From assembly GCA_009746045.1 (NCBI GenBank), contig RPFO01001843.1:23501-87500 (forward strand): a DNA stretch of 64,000 bases, in the 5' to 3' direction. The position numbers and the translations under genes were made by a program. A model generated the notes under the pieces. That model was not told the origin of the DNA, did no database searches, and saw only the letters and a list, made by a program, of their open reading frames with translations. This document shows positions 1 through 12,200 of this stretch, piece by piece (the first letter of the stretch is position 1; the number at the start of each line of letters is the position of its first letter). This stretch comes from Mesostigma viride (lineage: Eukaryota; Streptophyta; Mesostigmatophyceae; Mesostigmatales; Mesostigmataceae).

Positions 1-288
1 CAACCCCCCGCCCAGGCCTCAGGCATGGGACTCGTAAGAGCAACAAAGTGGCAAGGGAGCGTGGCGCTGGAAGCGGCAGCCAAGCAACCGCCAGCACATC
101 CCCTCCATGCCTTCTCGTGGGCCGCTCGCCGCCTGATCACCTCCCCTCATGTTGCTGCTCACTGTCTAATCCACTCAGATGGGCCGCTCGCCGCCCGACC
201 CATGTAGCTGGCCACTCACATGGCCCGTGGGCGGCTCTCCTTGCCGTGGGCGCCTCACCTCGAGGACACGTGCGTGCAGCAGTCTCAC

Positions 289-2641
289 CTTGATGACACG
301 TGCGTCTGCGAACAGGTCCTTGAGGTGCTTGCCCAGCACCCCCCGCAACGCCAACGTGTCCACCACCCAGTCCTCCTCGCGCGTCGACACCTGGGCGGCA
401 CAAGGGGGGCATGCACCACGGGAGGGGGGGCACGCCAACGGGCTTGGGTCAACAGGCCCATCATCAAGCATGCTAATGGCCATGGGAATGCGTGGGGGGC
501 ACGCCGACACATGCGCGCACGCTCCCCCCACGATGATTTGCGCCCAAAGAGAAGGGACGGGGCGCGTGCGCGAGGGGGGGCACGCCGACACATGCGCGAG
601 GGGGGCACGCCGACACATGTGGGGGGTAGGGAACTAACGGGGTAGATGCTGGTGTCCGTCCCGCCGTTAGGTGCCCCCGGTCTCACCCCGCGCACTCACC
701 TGCATGAGGCATGTGAAGCCGAGGAACGAGCGGTAGCTGTGGTGCTCCAGGTCCACCTGGTGAGGGGGAAGGGGGGCCGACACAGATGACCACATCTCCA
801 AACGGAACCATAATTCAAAGAGGGGTACCCACATAGGCAGGCCACTTAAAAGAGTCTCCCTCAAAAACAGAATAAGGCCAAGGTGAGCTACCAACGCAGA
901 AGCAACAACGCAGTGGTGCCAAATGCCGCAGCCGTGCACACCGCCCACCCGCGTGCCTGGCGCTGCACAGGCTGACCGGTTGCCGGCGTGAGATGAAAAC
1001 CATCCCTCCAATGAACACGCAGGCGAAAGGCATACGGCGAAAAATTAGCTTTGCGGAGCAGTGAGGTACTGCACTGTGAAGGATGTAACACCTGCCAGGG
1101 CATGCATGCAGCATGGCCACCCCTCAGGGTGTGGCACCGGCCAGAGGCTGCCACTGGGCACTGGCAAAGGAGCCTGGATTTCAAAGAGCGCGTGCAACAT
1201 AGTTCACGCAATTAATGACAAGTTTCAAATAAACCAACAGCAATCTTCAGTTCCGTCCCCTAGCTGGCACGGGCCCATGTGTGGTGCACAAGGGCAAGCG
1301 TGCGTGAGTGAGCGTGCACCCATGCGGTCACTCACGCACCTCGCAACCCTGCTCATGAACGACGCACTCCAAGCCTCATCCCCCCCCCCCCCCCCCCCCT
1401 ACCCCCCTCGCTCCTGCACAACCATCGCATGATGCACCACCCACCGCGATCTCCCTCGCCTGCGCCAGCACCGCCGCCATCTGTCGCAGCTGATCCTCCG
1501 TGTCCACCCACGTGAAGGGGGTCTCCCTGAGGGGCCGCGCCGGCTGCACCGCCACCGCCTCGTCCGTCAGCCACGAGGGATACTGCAGCCCGCGCAGTTG
1601 CTCCTGGCGTGAGCGCGGCCAGAGACACCGCGAGGCGAAGCGGGGCAGGCAATACACAGACAGGTGCCTCAACACGCACAGAGTTACTTCATGAGGCAGT
1701 CGATGTAGACAGGTAATGGCTGCATATGGGTGAGCGGATAGATGACGCAACCTGGCAACGAGGTGGGGCCAATTATGAACCAGAAATGGATATTAACAGC
1801 CTTCCAAACACCTTCACGCGCCAGCAAGTGCGACATTTCATGTGTCCAGAGGTGGATGGCCTTCCTGCTACTGGCACTCGTCAGCATGATGGGGACGTCT
1901 GCATTCCTGAAATACAGTGTAGCAATTCTACTTGCAACTTGGACAGGGTCTATGCCACCCATCTCACCTACGTACCAAGTACGGGTGCACCAAGCGTGAT
2001 GAACCCTTGCCCTTCCCCTTCAGTGCCAGCGCATGCTCCTCGAGATCGGATGCTCGGGAGCGTGATGCGGGCTGCGGGACTGTATCGCTGGAGGCGGTGA
2101 GGTTCATCCCTGGCGGCACCCAAGGAGTGTTGCTGTTGTCAGGCTTTTCTGGGAAGAAATCTTGGGGCCGGGACATGGCCTGGCTTGCAGGACCACCCGG
2201 GCCCTTTTTGCCGAATTGGTGGCCAAGGTTCTTGCTGGCGACAATGGCGGCTGCGCCCAAGTCTATGCCGCGACCCCATGCAGTTGCTCCCCCTGCCGTC
2301 GCGGCTTTCAGAGCCTTGGCGTGCGCGTCCAAGGCCGTGTCCACTCTTGTCATGACCTCATCCATAGTATCTTCGATCCACTCCTCTGCGGCTTCGTCGT
2401 CGTCTGGGACTTTTCCTGCTTTAGACAGTTTCTCCAGCAACCTTGCGGCACGAGCATTAAAACCCGCTGCGGCAGCCTTAAACTCGGGGAAATTGCCGAA
2501 GTACATAAAATCCTTGCCATCTGGGAAGGCAATTACGGATTCCACGGCATCGGGGATGAGAACAGGAGACACATGATCAACGACAAGCCGGTAAACCTCG
2601 TCTTCAGCAATCCCAGCGTCGTGAGAAGCCGCGTCCGCCAT
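289..2641 (-). CDS. RRP6: RRP6/EXOSC10-type exosome 3'-5' exoribonuclease, 5' part (runs off left edge)
   Basis: Catalytic subunit of the nuclear RNA exosome; trims rRNA, snoRNA and snRNA precursors and degrades faulty nuclear RNA. Four exons are visible on the minus strand: 2641-1976, 1603-1445, 756-700 and 390-289, all joining in phase 0 with GT-AG ends. Residues 1 to about 110 match the PMC2NT (cofactor-binding) region; about residues 185-200 carry the conserved 'PDNSNTPW' linker (cf. IDNSNTP in animals). Exon 2 gives 'YPSWL...ETPFTWVDTEDQLRQM'; exon 3 starts VDLEHHSYRSF, holding the D-x-E of exonuclease motif I (D277, E279), followed by the CLMQVSTR segment. The remaining DEDD motifs and HRDC domain lie left of base 1. 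Start chosen at MADAASH because an upstream in-frame Met (2659) lacks family similarity. It is divergently paired with the EIF1AD gene. Family identity is strong; the start is probable. Confidence 0.9.
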
Positions 2642-3192
2642 TAGCGCAGATAGCAGCAACGTTCAGTTACAGCAATGCTTTCATTACCGAAGCTAAATTA
2701 AACCTATACATAAAAACATGCGAGTCAACGCTGCTTTACTTCAAAATTCCGAGACAAGCTAGCAGTTGATTTAGTTTTAATAACCAGTTGACTCGGGCAA
2801 TTTATAATAAATTCCACGCGCATGCAGGCGCAGTTCTCGCAGCAATGAGCAACTCGACTGTCCTCCGGCACAGATACGACTGCGGGCGTGCAGGCCTGCG
2901 GCCCAGGGAACAAGTTCATTTTCCAGCTGCTGTCACGGGCAGTAGTAATTCTGGTAAACACAAAATCACGTAGGAGCGTGTCCAAGTGCCACGTGTACCC
3001 ACGCGTGGGCGAGCAACTAGGACGAGTTCGTTAGCAGAAAGAATTACCAGTGGCCGAAAAAATCCCCAGAGGTTTTTGTCTCACTGCAGCTTACGTCTCC
3101 GTTTCGTTCGCGAAAGCTATGGCGCATTTTGCTTAGAATGGCCACTTGAGCGAGCACATGTTGGTAACTGTTTTCGGACAGATTAGAAAGTT
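2642..3192. promoter_or_regulatory. Divergent promoter region between RRP6 and EIF1AD
   Basis: A 551-base gap separates the start codons of two head-to-head genes. No coding exon is seen in it. It is less GC-rich than the flanking exons. No TATA box or known operator can be named with confidence; the call rests only on gene orientation. Confidence 0.5.
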
Positions 3193-5671
3193 ATGGGCCG
3201 AGCTCGAAAGCACGTGATAGAAGGGTCCTTACAAGGCTGTCCGGCGCCTGGTGAGGGCGAGCAAATTGTCCGCGTTGTGGAGAATCGAGGTGCCAACATT
3301 ATTGAGGTAGGCGGAGAATAGGAAACTACGTATTCATGATAGGTAACGAGCACTCAGTAATTCCGGGCATTTTCCGCATGTACCGGTGCAATCGTTTTTC
3401 TCGGGGATGCCCAAGGGAGCCTTCTAGCATTGACGGTCGAATTAGCAACTCTGCACCCCTTCAGTTGAATCTAACCCTGGCTGGACCCCTCTAGTTGATA
3501 CTGACACCTTGCGTTATATCGTGCCGATAGCTTACGTTTACCTGCGTACGCTTCGTCGAGACGTCGCCTGTCCCCTGAAATCATGCACACCGGCAACTGT
3601 ACTCATTGGCAGGTGGAACACGCAGATGGCACGAAGAGCTTGTCTTTATTGCCGGCCAAGTTTCGGAAGAAGTTATGGGTAAAAACAGGCAAGTGTGAAC
3701 TCATGGGGGTGTGTCCGGCGTACGCCTGTGTTTGGTCCTTGCCATAGCCATTCCCTAAGCTGGCTCGCAAACTCGCCTGTGAGGCTTGGTGGGCTTTTAT
3801 TACTTGCTCCATGACACTCCTACCACATTGTGCTCGCCCGTGTCGTTGTTTCACGTCCTATTAGTTAATGATACCTAGTGTTTTCCCTGGCACTCCTGTA
3901 CAGTTTTCGTGTCCAGCCATGTTCCCTTCATTCAATATTGCGCGTCATTGCCAGCACTGTGATGAGAAGCGGTCCAGCCGATGTCATGGTCTCGCCACAA
4001 GGGTGTCCAGCTAGCCTATGACGGTAACCGTCATCCTGTGCATGTGTTGTGTACATGTACTTGGTTAAGTTCAGCTTTCTATTAAGATTTTCCTGTTATT
4101 TGCCGCTTTTCCCCTAGTTCATACTTGGATGCAGAGCGTGCTTTGGTTCAGTTGGCCACTCTGGAATGACTTGGTGCACCGTGGCTTTGCCAGTCTCTCA
4201 GGTCTCCGCCCTCTACGCCCGTGCCAGGGATTAGGCATCGCCATGCTGCCATGCAGCCCCCCACTTCAGCTCCACGCTCACTTCTCGCTTGTCCTCTGTG
4301 AGTGGTGCCGAAGGAACTGCGTACGCCAGCAACCATGACAGCCATGGCAGCTTGCTGCCCATTCTCTGGCCCCACACTGTGTGCACACCAGGGGGGTACC
4401 TCATCGTGCACTCAGACGACGCAGCAGGGAGCGCAGAGGCCGCCCCCAGGGACAAGGACAAGGATAAGGACAAGGAAGAGCCACGCAAGATCACGGGCAC
4501 CACCATCAGCCAGGTGCTATACGCCCACCATGTCAAGGAGCTGAAGCAGAGGGGCCTATGGTGCGTGGACGGGTGAACCCTTGGGAACCAATCGCTCGCT
4601 GGCATGTCGGATCATGGGGATTCATGGGGGCGGGTCATGGAGGCGGGTTTCTCCATGTCGGTGCATGCCATGGGTTCTCGATGCCCGGCACGCTTGGCCA
4701 TTGTATGGTCATTGTATGGGGGCCATCGCGGTCATTTTTCCTGCCATGGTATGCCCATGAGCTGCTCTTCATCGTTGCATTAGCTGAGTTCAATAAGACC
4801 ACCAGGGGGGGGGGGACAAGCTAAGAAGAGGTGTTAATAATAAGTACCAAGCCTCCCCCCATAGTACCTTAACCATAGTACTTGCCTGGTTAAGGTACTG
4901 TGGAGCCCTACTACAGAACCATGTTCAAGCATGCATCGTTCACACCATCTTTTCACACACCCTATTGAGCAATGCCCCCGCTGCTCCTTGTGCGGCTGTC
5001 AGCTAGGGGAATTGGTTGGCTGGCTTGGCGCCCTGCCTCTTGAATGAGCCTGCGGTAGCCCCTCTCACGTGGTGGTTGTGGCCTGCGCGGTATATATTCC
5101 TATTTGCTTGGCTAGGGCCTGTTCTGGCCTGTCCTGGGGGCTGGCGACGTTGGTGGCACTACTGGCATCACTTCCCTAACACAAGCACATGCTTGCATAT
5201 GGTTGCCTCCATGGGACGCTTCTCCTTAGACATTGGCATGAAACACGTCCATGAACGCGCAGAGGTTGTGGCCGTCACGAGCCCGTTGTGAAGGCTGGCG
5301 AGTGGCTGCCCCATCGTCCGGTGCTCACCGAAAACCGATGACGGCACTGTCCCGCCTGCCCCGGCCCGTGCTCCACCCCGCTATTTATCCCGTGTGTGGC
5401 GGTTGTGCATGCTTGCAGGCCGGCATCCTTCACCGCCAGTGAAGTAGAGCCAGAGACACCCAAGGAGAGCACGCGGTGTCAAGGGGATAATGGCGCCGGG
5501 GAGAGCACCTCCAGCACGCGGGTGCAGGATGGGGGCCCATTGGATGGCAGCGAGGAGGAGGAGGATAGCGATGATGACCTGCCGCCGCTGTCGCCCAACT
5601 TGAACCGCCGGATGCCGAACGGGCATGAGTACAGTTCAGAAGGGAGCGACGACGAGGATGATGTGGGCTGA
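3193..5671 (+). CDS. EIF1AD: EIF1AD-like eIF1A-domain (S1/IF1 OB-fold) protein
   Basis: Homologue of eukaryotic EIF1AD, an OB-fold protein related to initiation factor eIF1A; in animals it is nuclear/cytosolic and linked to late 40S maturation. Exons 3193-3306, 3613-3688, 4392-4560 and 5419-5671 join in frame to about 203 residues (human about 165). The N-terminus reads MGRARKHVIEG; the OB-fold follows with 'EQIVRVVENRGANIIE', then 'LPAKFRKKLWVKTGGYLIV' and 'TTISQVLYAHHVKELKQRGLWP', in the family order. A lysine/aspartate stretch (KDKDKDKDKEE) is inserted in the domain. The last exon is an acidic tail with the family's 'EEEEDSDDD ... NRR' pattern. Intron 2 appears to start with GC (GCAAGT after 3688), a GC-AG intron. 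Divergent partner of RRP6. Confidence 0.88.
4863..4899. repeat. 13-bp perfect inverted repeat (hairpin) in EIF1AD intron 3
   Basis: AGTACCTTAACCA at 4863-4875 is followed after an 11-base spacer by its exact reverse complement at 4887-4899. It would fold into a stable hairpin in RNA or DNA. It may be a remnant of a small foldback element; no function is claimed. Confidence 0.6.
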
Positions 5672-6045
5672 CAACCGGGTCACGCTCGGCATTGATGTAT
5701 CTTGTAGCCATTTTGCTAAGAGTGTGCAACGTTTTTTAATGGAGCTTGTGCCGGAAATGATGCCTAATGACATGGCAGCTCTCTTGTATGGGTTTGTGCG
5801 GCCTACCTTTATGCACATGGTTAGCTGCAGCTAGTTTGGCCAAGGATACGAGGACACCGCATGCAGGTTTGGGTGTCGCCATGTGTACTTCTCTTGTTTG
5901 GTCTGCATGAGGGACAAGTAAGACTTTTCTGCTGTATGTCTTCGTGGGCATGCACCGGGGCACTGCAGATTGCACAAAGATTTATCATCCTGATACACCT
6001 AGCACTTGTTGCGATATGCTGTTGAGGGGGACATGACAACATAGT
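5672..6045. other. Intergenic stretch downstream of EIF1AD
   Basis: Presumed 3' untranslated and intergenic DNA. Only short open frames without recognisable motifs are seen. No clear polyadenylation signal could be chosen. Confidence 0.4.
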
Positions 6046-6182
6046 AGTCATGACTACATATGACAGTAGTCATATAGTAGTCATGACAGTAGTCATATAG
6101 TAGTCATATAGTAGTCATATAGTAGTCATATAGAGTCATGACAGTAGTCATGACAACATCTATAGTCGTCATGACTACATAG
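6046..6182. repeat. Degenerate short tandem/palindromic repeat (AGTCATATAGT / AGTCATGAC)
   Basis: AGTCATATAGT and AGTCATGAC words alternate for about 137 bases. The core word AGTCATGACT is palindromic, so the tract can fold many ways. Looks like a microsatellite grown from a palindromic seed. Confidence 0.7.
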
Positions 6183-6317
6183 TGCATGGCTACATGAGTT
6201 GCAACTTGCACGGTGGCTTTACACCATAGGATGAAAAGCTATTGAACTTTTTTTTGGCAAGCAGTTGTGATGCCTTTGAGTGACAATTAGAGGCATGTGA
6301 TAGTGATATTATTGTTG

Positions 6318-6466
6318 CAATGCACACAGATACACATTTCCATCACCATTCATCTTCATCATCCTGAACGACTCGAACACGCGGACAAGATAACGGCAGG
6401 CTCGAGCTACCATGGTCCGGATTCTCCCGATTTCTGGCCTGCGCTGGTTGTCTCCTTGATATTATT
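6318..6466 (+). repeat. Dispersed Repeat A, copy 1 (partial)
   Basis: About 150 bases sharing near-identity with copies at about 25370-25551, 26241-26440 (inverted), 27487-27683 (diverged), 45960-46158 and 63281-63541. Conserved landmarks in order: ACACATTTCCATCACCATTC, GACAAGATAACGGCAGGCTC, CCATGGTCCGGATTCTCCCG, GGTTGTCTCCTTGATAT. This copy lacks the GGCCCCACCGTCTAGG end. Non-coding. Confidence 0.75.
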
Positions 6467-6789
6467 GTTTCCTTTTCATCTCCTTGCTCAAGCGTTAGAG
6501 GCTGCTCCACGTGAGTGAAAACGCGGCCTTATTATATAGAGATTGGCAGAATTGTGAGCACTGTACTAACCGCGTCACATAGACAACAGGTAGCCGGCGA
6601 ACCCGACCGGCGGAGTCCTGCCGGATCGCGGCGTGCCGTGGACGCCGCGTCGGAACGCGTTAACGTTGACGTTGCCATATCGCCGGGGGATTATATTTAA
6701 TTCCGGCTGTCATCCGTCCAATTTTATTTCCGAATGTGCGCGGCTCCGCGCTGCTCCAACTTCCAAGTTCCAAATGATGAAACCATAAA

Positions 6790-8495
6790 AAATTAAATTA
6801 ACCGGGTTAAATTATAACATGCCTCCGTTGGGAGATCATGTAGCACATATTCCACGTTGGATGGGTGGAGTGGAGGAAGCCGCGTAATCGAACTAACCTA
6901 ACTCTAAGCTATATCTAGTCTAGAAAAGCCTATCTACGCTACTCATCAAAACGGCTCCGCCTCTTGGGGGGAGGCGGTTTGCCCACAGGGGCTGGCGTGT
7001 GGGCCTTGACAATCTTCTGCCACCGCTTCTTGTCCTGCATGGCAGTCCAGAGAAGGGAGAGAGAGGGGATGCGGTACTCAAACTGGGCTGGGACCACTAG
7101 GTCGTCCAGCAACATCTGGGTATAGGTCATGGCATGTTTCCCTACCCTTTTAGGAATGTTCTTGGGGCCAGGCCAGGTCAAAATATGCCGCCCTGGTTGG
7201 CCGAGCCGCTGGGGACCGGCCAGACCAAGGGCGGTGTCGACCTGGCTGGTGCGAGCAAGATGTCCTACAAATGCTATCCTACGCTGCCTAATCTCATCCG
7301 AAATACGAGGCATCCCGTGATACAAAGACTCTAATGACCTCCGCTGAGAAAACCTGACATTCAGGACCTGTCGGAGCATCCTGGTTACCGTGCCGTCTAG
7401 CTTAGCTGCCAGTGTTGCCGTGAGTGTCCACGCCTCGGCGCCATACGTGAGCACCGTGAGGACGAGGACCTTGAAGAGCATGCGCTTGCGGTGCTCGTCC
7501 AGGCCCTTGGAGCGCCAGTAGGTGTTGAGCGAACGAAGCCTAGCCCAGGTCAGGCCAATGCGGACGTCCACATCGTCGGCGGTGTCAGGGAGCATGCTCC
7601 CCAACAGTTTGAAGCGGTCGCGGAATGGGACCTCCGTCCCATCGAGCAGGCGCGGCAGCGGTGGACGACTGGAGGCCCCAATCACCATCGCCTCAGTTTT
7701 GACACTAATCTCCAACCCCACCGCCCTCGCCTCCAGGCCCAGACAGTCCAGCCAGGTCTGAATGTGCTCGGGGCGCGCGATGAGGGTGGTGTCGTCCGCA
7801 TAAATCAGGTCAGCCAGGCGGTAACCCGTGCTAACCCCGCCGTGCCCACGCTCGTTAAGGATGTCCAAGCCTGGCTCGAACCCCTTAAGAGCAGTAAAGC
7901 GCGCACGTGCCTGGCGCATGACGTGGTCCACGACAATAATGAACAGGTATGGGGACAGGACACAACCTTGCCACACCCCGTGGTGAAGGGGGAATGGTGG
8001 GGTGGTGCCTTCCGCAGTCCGCACTACTCACCTGCCTGTGAGCCCTCATACAGTCGGCGAATGGCAGCAATAAACGCTGGTGGCACTCGGTCCAGAGCTA
8101 GGATAGCCCAAAGAGCCTCCCAGAGGACCGTGTCAAAGGCCTTGATATATAGTCAACTTGTAAAAATGAAGACCAGCGGCAAACTGCCGTGTCAGGGCAA
8201 AGGCGACGCACCTCCTCCATCCTGAAGCCGGCGCGCGACAAACACAGCCATGACAGTGTTACGACCACGACGAAAACCCATCTGAGACTCACCCAGGTGT
8301 GGGTCCAGCGCGGCGCGGAGCCTGTGCAGCATCATGCGCATGAAGACCTTCAGCGCGGCGCTCTGGAGGCAGACACCTCGGTAGTTACCGGGGTCAGCAG
8401 CAGAGCCCTTCTTGTACATGAGCATGACGCGGATGGCCGTCTGCCACACAGCAGGCAGAGGCTGGTCAGAAAGCAGGACCATAGAAAACATAGCG
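6790..8495 (-). mobile_element. LINE copy C: 5'-truncated non-LTR retrotransposon (RT half plus 3' UTR)
   Basis: Minus-strand LINE fragment. An uninterrupted reading frame at 8024-6939 (361 residues) starts just before the RT motif B (GVWQGCVLSPYLF), has motif C as YADDTTL, a thumb region, and a C-terminal tail with 'RRIAFVGHLART' ending KRRSRFDE. Upstream, 8491-8192 encodes RT motifs with 'DPGNYRGVCLQ' and GFRRGRNT; the link around 8140-8190 carries small indels, so motif A (FIKAFDSV in copy B) is broken. The 3' UTR (6938-6793) ends in the family signature GTGCTACATGATCTCCCAAC followed by a TTTAA-type tail. ACCATA-A-rich words at 6783 and 8478 may be a target duplication. Endonuclease and ORF1 are missing, hence dead on arrival. 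Confidence 0.88.
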
Positions 8496-8577
8496 CTACC
8501 GTAGGCCGGGAACTAGGAAGCTTTGAATGAATTGGCTGTGTCCTCGTATTGAGTGTTGCCTAGTGCAGTAGTGCCTA

Positions 8578-8841
8578 CAGTCATTCACGCCTGTAAGTAA
8601 GTACTTGCGTGTCATGCGCAAAGGCATGCCACGCCTGAAGTTGGGTTAGTTGTGTTCATGCCTTAAGTTGGGTCGAATAGGATTTCGGCATTCCGAGTTC
8701 AAAGCAGTTCAAAATAGTATGTTTTAGTATCTTTAGTTCAAATTAGTATAATTAAGTAGAATAATTCACGCCTTAAGTTGGGTTCACGCCTTAAGTTGAC
8801 CCCTCAAAAACCTCGAACCCAACTTAAGGCGTGAATGACTG
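8578..8841. mobile_element. 264-bp MITE with TA duplication (Tc1/mariner-like)
   Basis: CAGTCATTCACGCC at 8578 is exactly inverted at the other end (GGCGTGAATGACTG ending at 8841), with TA on each side (8576-8577, 8842-8843). The TTAAGTTGGGTT word next to the ends is repeated internally. TA duplication and short TIRs fit Tc1/mariner-type MITEs. No coding capacity. A fragment of the same family lies near 62828-62880. Confidence 0.8.
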
Positions 8842-9252
8842 TACTTAGACCTAGGCGTCATATGCACCAGTTCACGAAAGAAAATGAATACACGATCTAT
8901 GGCAAAGTCCCAAGCGTTCCGAGATTCCAGCCCAGCCCAGCCCAGCCATGTATATATGTAACATTTTCATCGCATGAATCATCTGCCTGTTACCTAGTCT
9001 TGCTATGGCTGCACTGAACTCTAAATTGTATCAGCCGTTGTAATTTTCTTTGCGCCTGGTTGTTTCAATGGCTATACTACCGAAGGCGCGAGGAACTGCG
9101 AACGTTCCAACCTTGCTGACAACCTTCGTGGAATCTCAATTAGTATACCGGTACTTGGCCTGTGTGCTGCAACCATTTAGCCAGGATATTTAGTTTTGCA
9201 ACCATCAGGTATGTCTTAGTCAATTTAATTGCAAGCAAGACATTGAAGAGCT

Positions 9253-12200
9253 ATGGCGTTCATGAATCTGGCAGGTCTGGCGATGGGAAAGGATGCCAAA
9301 GATGGGGTCCAGGCTATCATTAGCCGCCGGCCGGACATGGATTCTGGGCAAAACTCCCCAATGCACATTCTTGCCCCAAGTCCATCCGGGGTTGAAGTGG
9401 CCAGTTCTTGCTCGGGTGACGATAGGAATGAAGCTGAAGCACAGCTGCAGATGTATCCATCCCAAGCATTGCCAAGTCCTGGTGGGCCAAACAGTGATGA
9501 AGACCCATCCTTGCTGTTCGAGATCCTGGACGAGTTAGGTGGGTGTTCTGCAAAGGAATCATCCTGCAGCGCTAAATGCGCGTAATCTTACATGCCCTGC
9601 GTGTTTTTTTCCAATTAGCCAGTAACAAAATCAGAGTGCTACTTGAGCCGAGGATTGCAGAGGAAATTTCATCGATTTTACTGTAGGTGTCTTTGCTCGT
9701 CCCCAAGTTGTGTAACTATCCGTGATTCTGGTACTGCATGCCCCAGTGTTGTTGCATTGTGGCAGTTAAAGCAAGGTAGATGTTTTCACACTGTTTCACA
9801 AGTCGTGCGCTGCTGTCATCGCAACACGTAGCATCTTGTGACACCATGCCGCAAGTGGCCCTGTACACAGTCTAGAGCCCCTGACGCACGCCGTGGCAGA
9901 CATGGCTTGTAACGTGCCATGTCATGCTTTCCTCTTACCCTTGAGGGAAAATATGAAATTTGCATGGGGTACTAATTGTGTTGGATGCATGAAATTTCCA
10001 TCGGATGCTTCCCCCATGTACTAGGCTTCGCGAGTGCTACCCCTCCGACGCGTTCCTTACGCCTGCGGCGTCCAAGCAACCGCAACGCGTGCAGCTGTTT
10101 AGCACCCATCGCCAGCTGTTCGCCACCGTGTATAGGCAATGAGTGCGCGGCAGCTTTGGGTACAGCTAAAGAAAGACGTAATAAGGAAGGAGTCCAACCC
10201 ATGCATGCTCTCTGGCATGCCACCACTCTTTATGTGACCGCCCCTGCTTCCTCTGAGCGCCTATTCACATCGCCTGCGCATGCCCCCTTACTCCCATACC
10301 TTGTGTACTCCCTTGATCCCCATCGCTTGCAAACGCCACGCCCCCCGTTGCTTGCATACGCCACGCCCCCCATCGCTTGCATACGCCACGCCCCCCATCG
10401 CTTGCATACGCCACGCCTCCCATGGCTTGCATACGCCACGCCCCCCGTCGCGCAGGGCGTGGTTCGTACGGCTCGGTCTACCGGGGTCGCTGCTTGCGCA
10501 CGCAGGAGCAGGTGGCCATCAAGATAATTCCCATCACCGAAGGGGTGAGTAATCATCTAACCACCCCCATCACCGGAGGGGTGAGTGGCATCACCATGGC
10601 AGCATGCGTGTGTTAGGGAGGAGAGGGTGAGTCATCCACCCCCATCGCCGGAGGGGTGAGTGGCATCACCATGGCAGCATGCGTGTGTTAGGGAGGAGAG
10701 GGTGAGTCATCCACCCCCATCGCCGGAGGGGTGAGTGGCATCACCATGGCAGCATGCGTGTGCTAGGGAGGAGAGGGTGAGTCATCCACCCCCATCGCCG
10801 GAGGGGTGAGTGGCATCACCATGGCAGCATGCGTGTGTTAGGGAGGAGAGGGTGAGTCATCCACCCCCATCGCCGGAGGGGTGAGTGGCATCACCATGGC
10901 AGCATGCGTGTGTTATGGAGGAAGGGGGTATCAGTTGAGGGTGAGGATTAAACACAAGAGAGATGCCTGTATTGGCAAGCTGCGAGGGGGAGTGAGCCGA
11001 CAGATGGGCGGGGGAGGCAGGCAGGCGGGGGGTACGAATGAGGTGGGTGGAAGTGCGTCCATATCAGGAACTATTGAATGGGGTGGGTGTATGGGCGGGC
11101 AGGGCAGGTACACCTGCCCTGGCAGCGTCACTTACTACCGGCGCCCATGTGACCTACTACAGGCTCCGGCTGGAACGGCCAGGCACATGCGCCCATCCTC
11201 ACAGGTGCACCGTTTGAGATCGGATGCCGTTCCCAGCATGCATGGCCTTGCTACTTGGGAAACCCTGCCTGCCTTCGTCAGAACTCCACCACCCTCGCCC
11301 TGTTTGGTTTGAGGCCCTTCATTGGCTCGCTGCCTGCGGGTTCCCTTTTGCTGCGACGCGGATGTGGGAGGCTTGGACAATGCATGCTAGGATGATGTGG
11401 GAGGCTTGGACAATGCATGCCAGGATGATGTGGGAGGCTTGGACAATGCATGCTAGGATGATGTGGGAGGCTTGGACAATGCATGCCAGGATGATGTGGG
11501 AGGCTTGGACAATGCATGCTAGGATGATGTGGGAGGCTTGGACAATGCATGCTAGGATGATGTGTAGGAGGCTTGGACAATGCATGCTAGGATGATGTGG
11601 GAGGCTTGGACAATGCATGCTAGGATGATGTGGGAGGCTTGGACAATGCATGCTAGGATGATGTGGGAGGCTTGGACAATGCATGCTAGGATGATGTGGG
11701 AGGCTTGGACAATGCATGCTAGGATGATGTGGGAGGCTTGGACAATGCATGCTAGGATGATGTGGGAGGCTTGGACAATGCATGCCAGGATGATGTGGGA
11801 GGCTTGGACAATGCATGCCAGGATGATGTGGGAGGCTTGGACAATGCATGCTAGGATGATGTGGGAGGCTTGGACAATGCATGCTAGGATGATGTGTAGG
11901 AGGCTTGGACAATGCATGCCAGGATGATGTGGGAGGCTTGGACAATGCATGCTAGGATGATGTGGGAGGCTTGGACAATGCATGCCAGGATGATGTGTAG
12001 GTGGCGACTTCCGACTGCGGTCGCCGAAGTGCTTGTGGTGCACACGGTGGTCCGTGCCTCCCCTAACCATGTTTACGCGGGACTACCAACCCTTCCTACA
12101 TGTATGCATGCCCCGGGCACCTCACTTGTCACAGGAGGACAGGTTTGATGAGAACGGTGCCGTGCCCTGCCCTGCCCTTATTTAACCATGTGTGCACTTG

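Noticed and set aside
1376-1410. Poly-C tract as a feature of RRP6 coding sequence
   Set aside because: It lies just past the donor of exon 2 and is intronic; ORF extensions through it (GGGG repeats) are artefacts.
7491-8225. 244-codon plus-strand frame
   Set aside because: Exactly antisense to the RT region of LINE C; no independent homology.
11361-12000. Regular repeat array resembling a CRISPR
   Set aside because: Head-to-tail units without unique spacers, in a eukaryotic intron; no cas genes.
11224-12148. Open frames of 115-208 codons with [10 protein letters not shown] or [11 protein letters not shown] repeats
   Set aside because: Products of a 33-base minisatellite in kinase intron 2, a multiple of three, so all frames are open.
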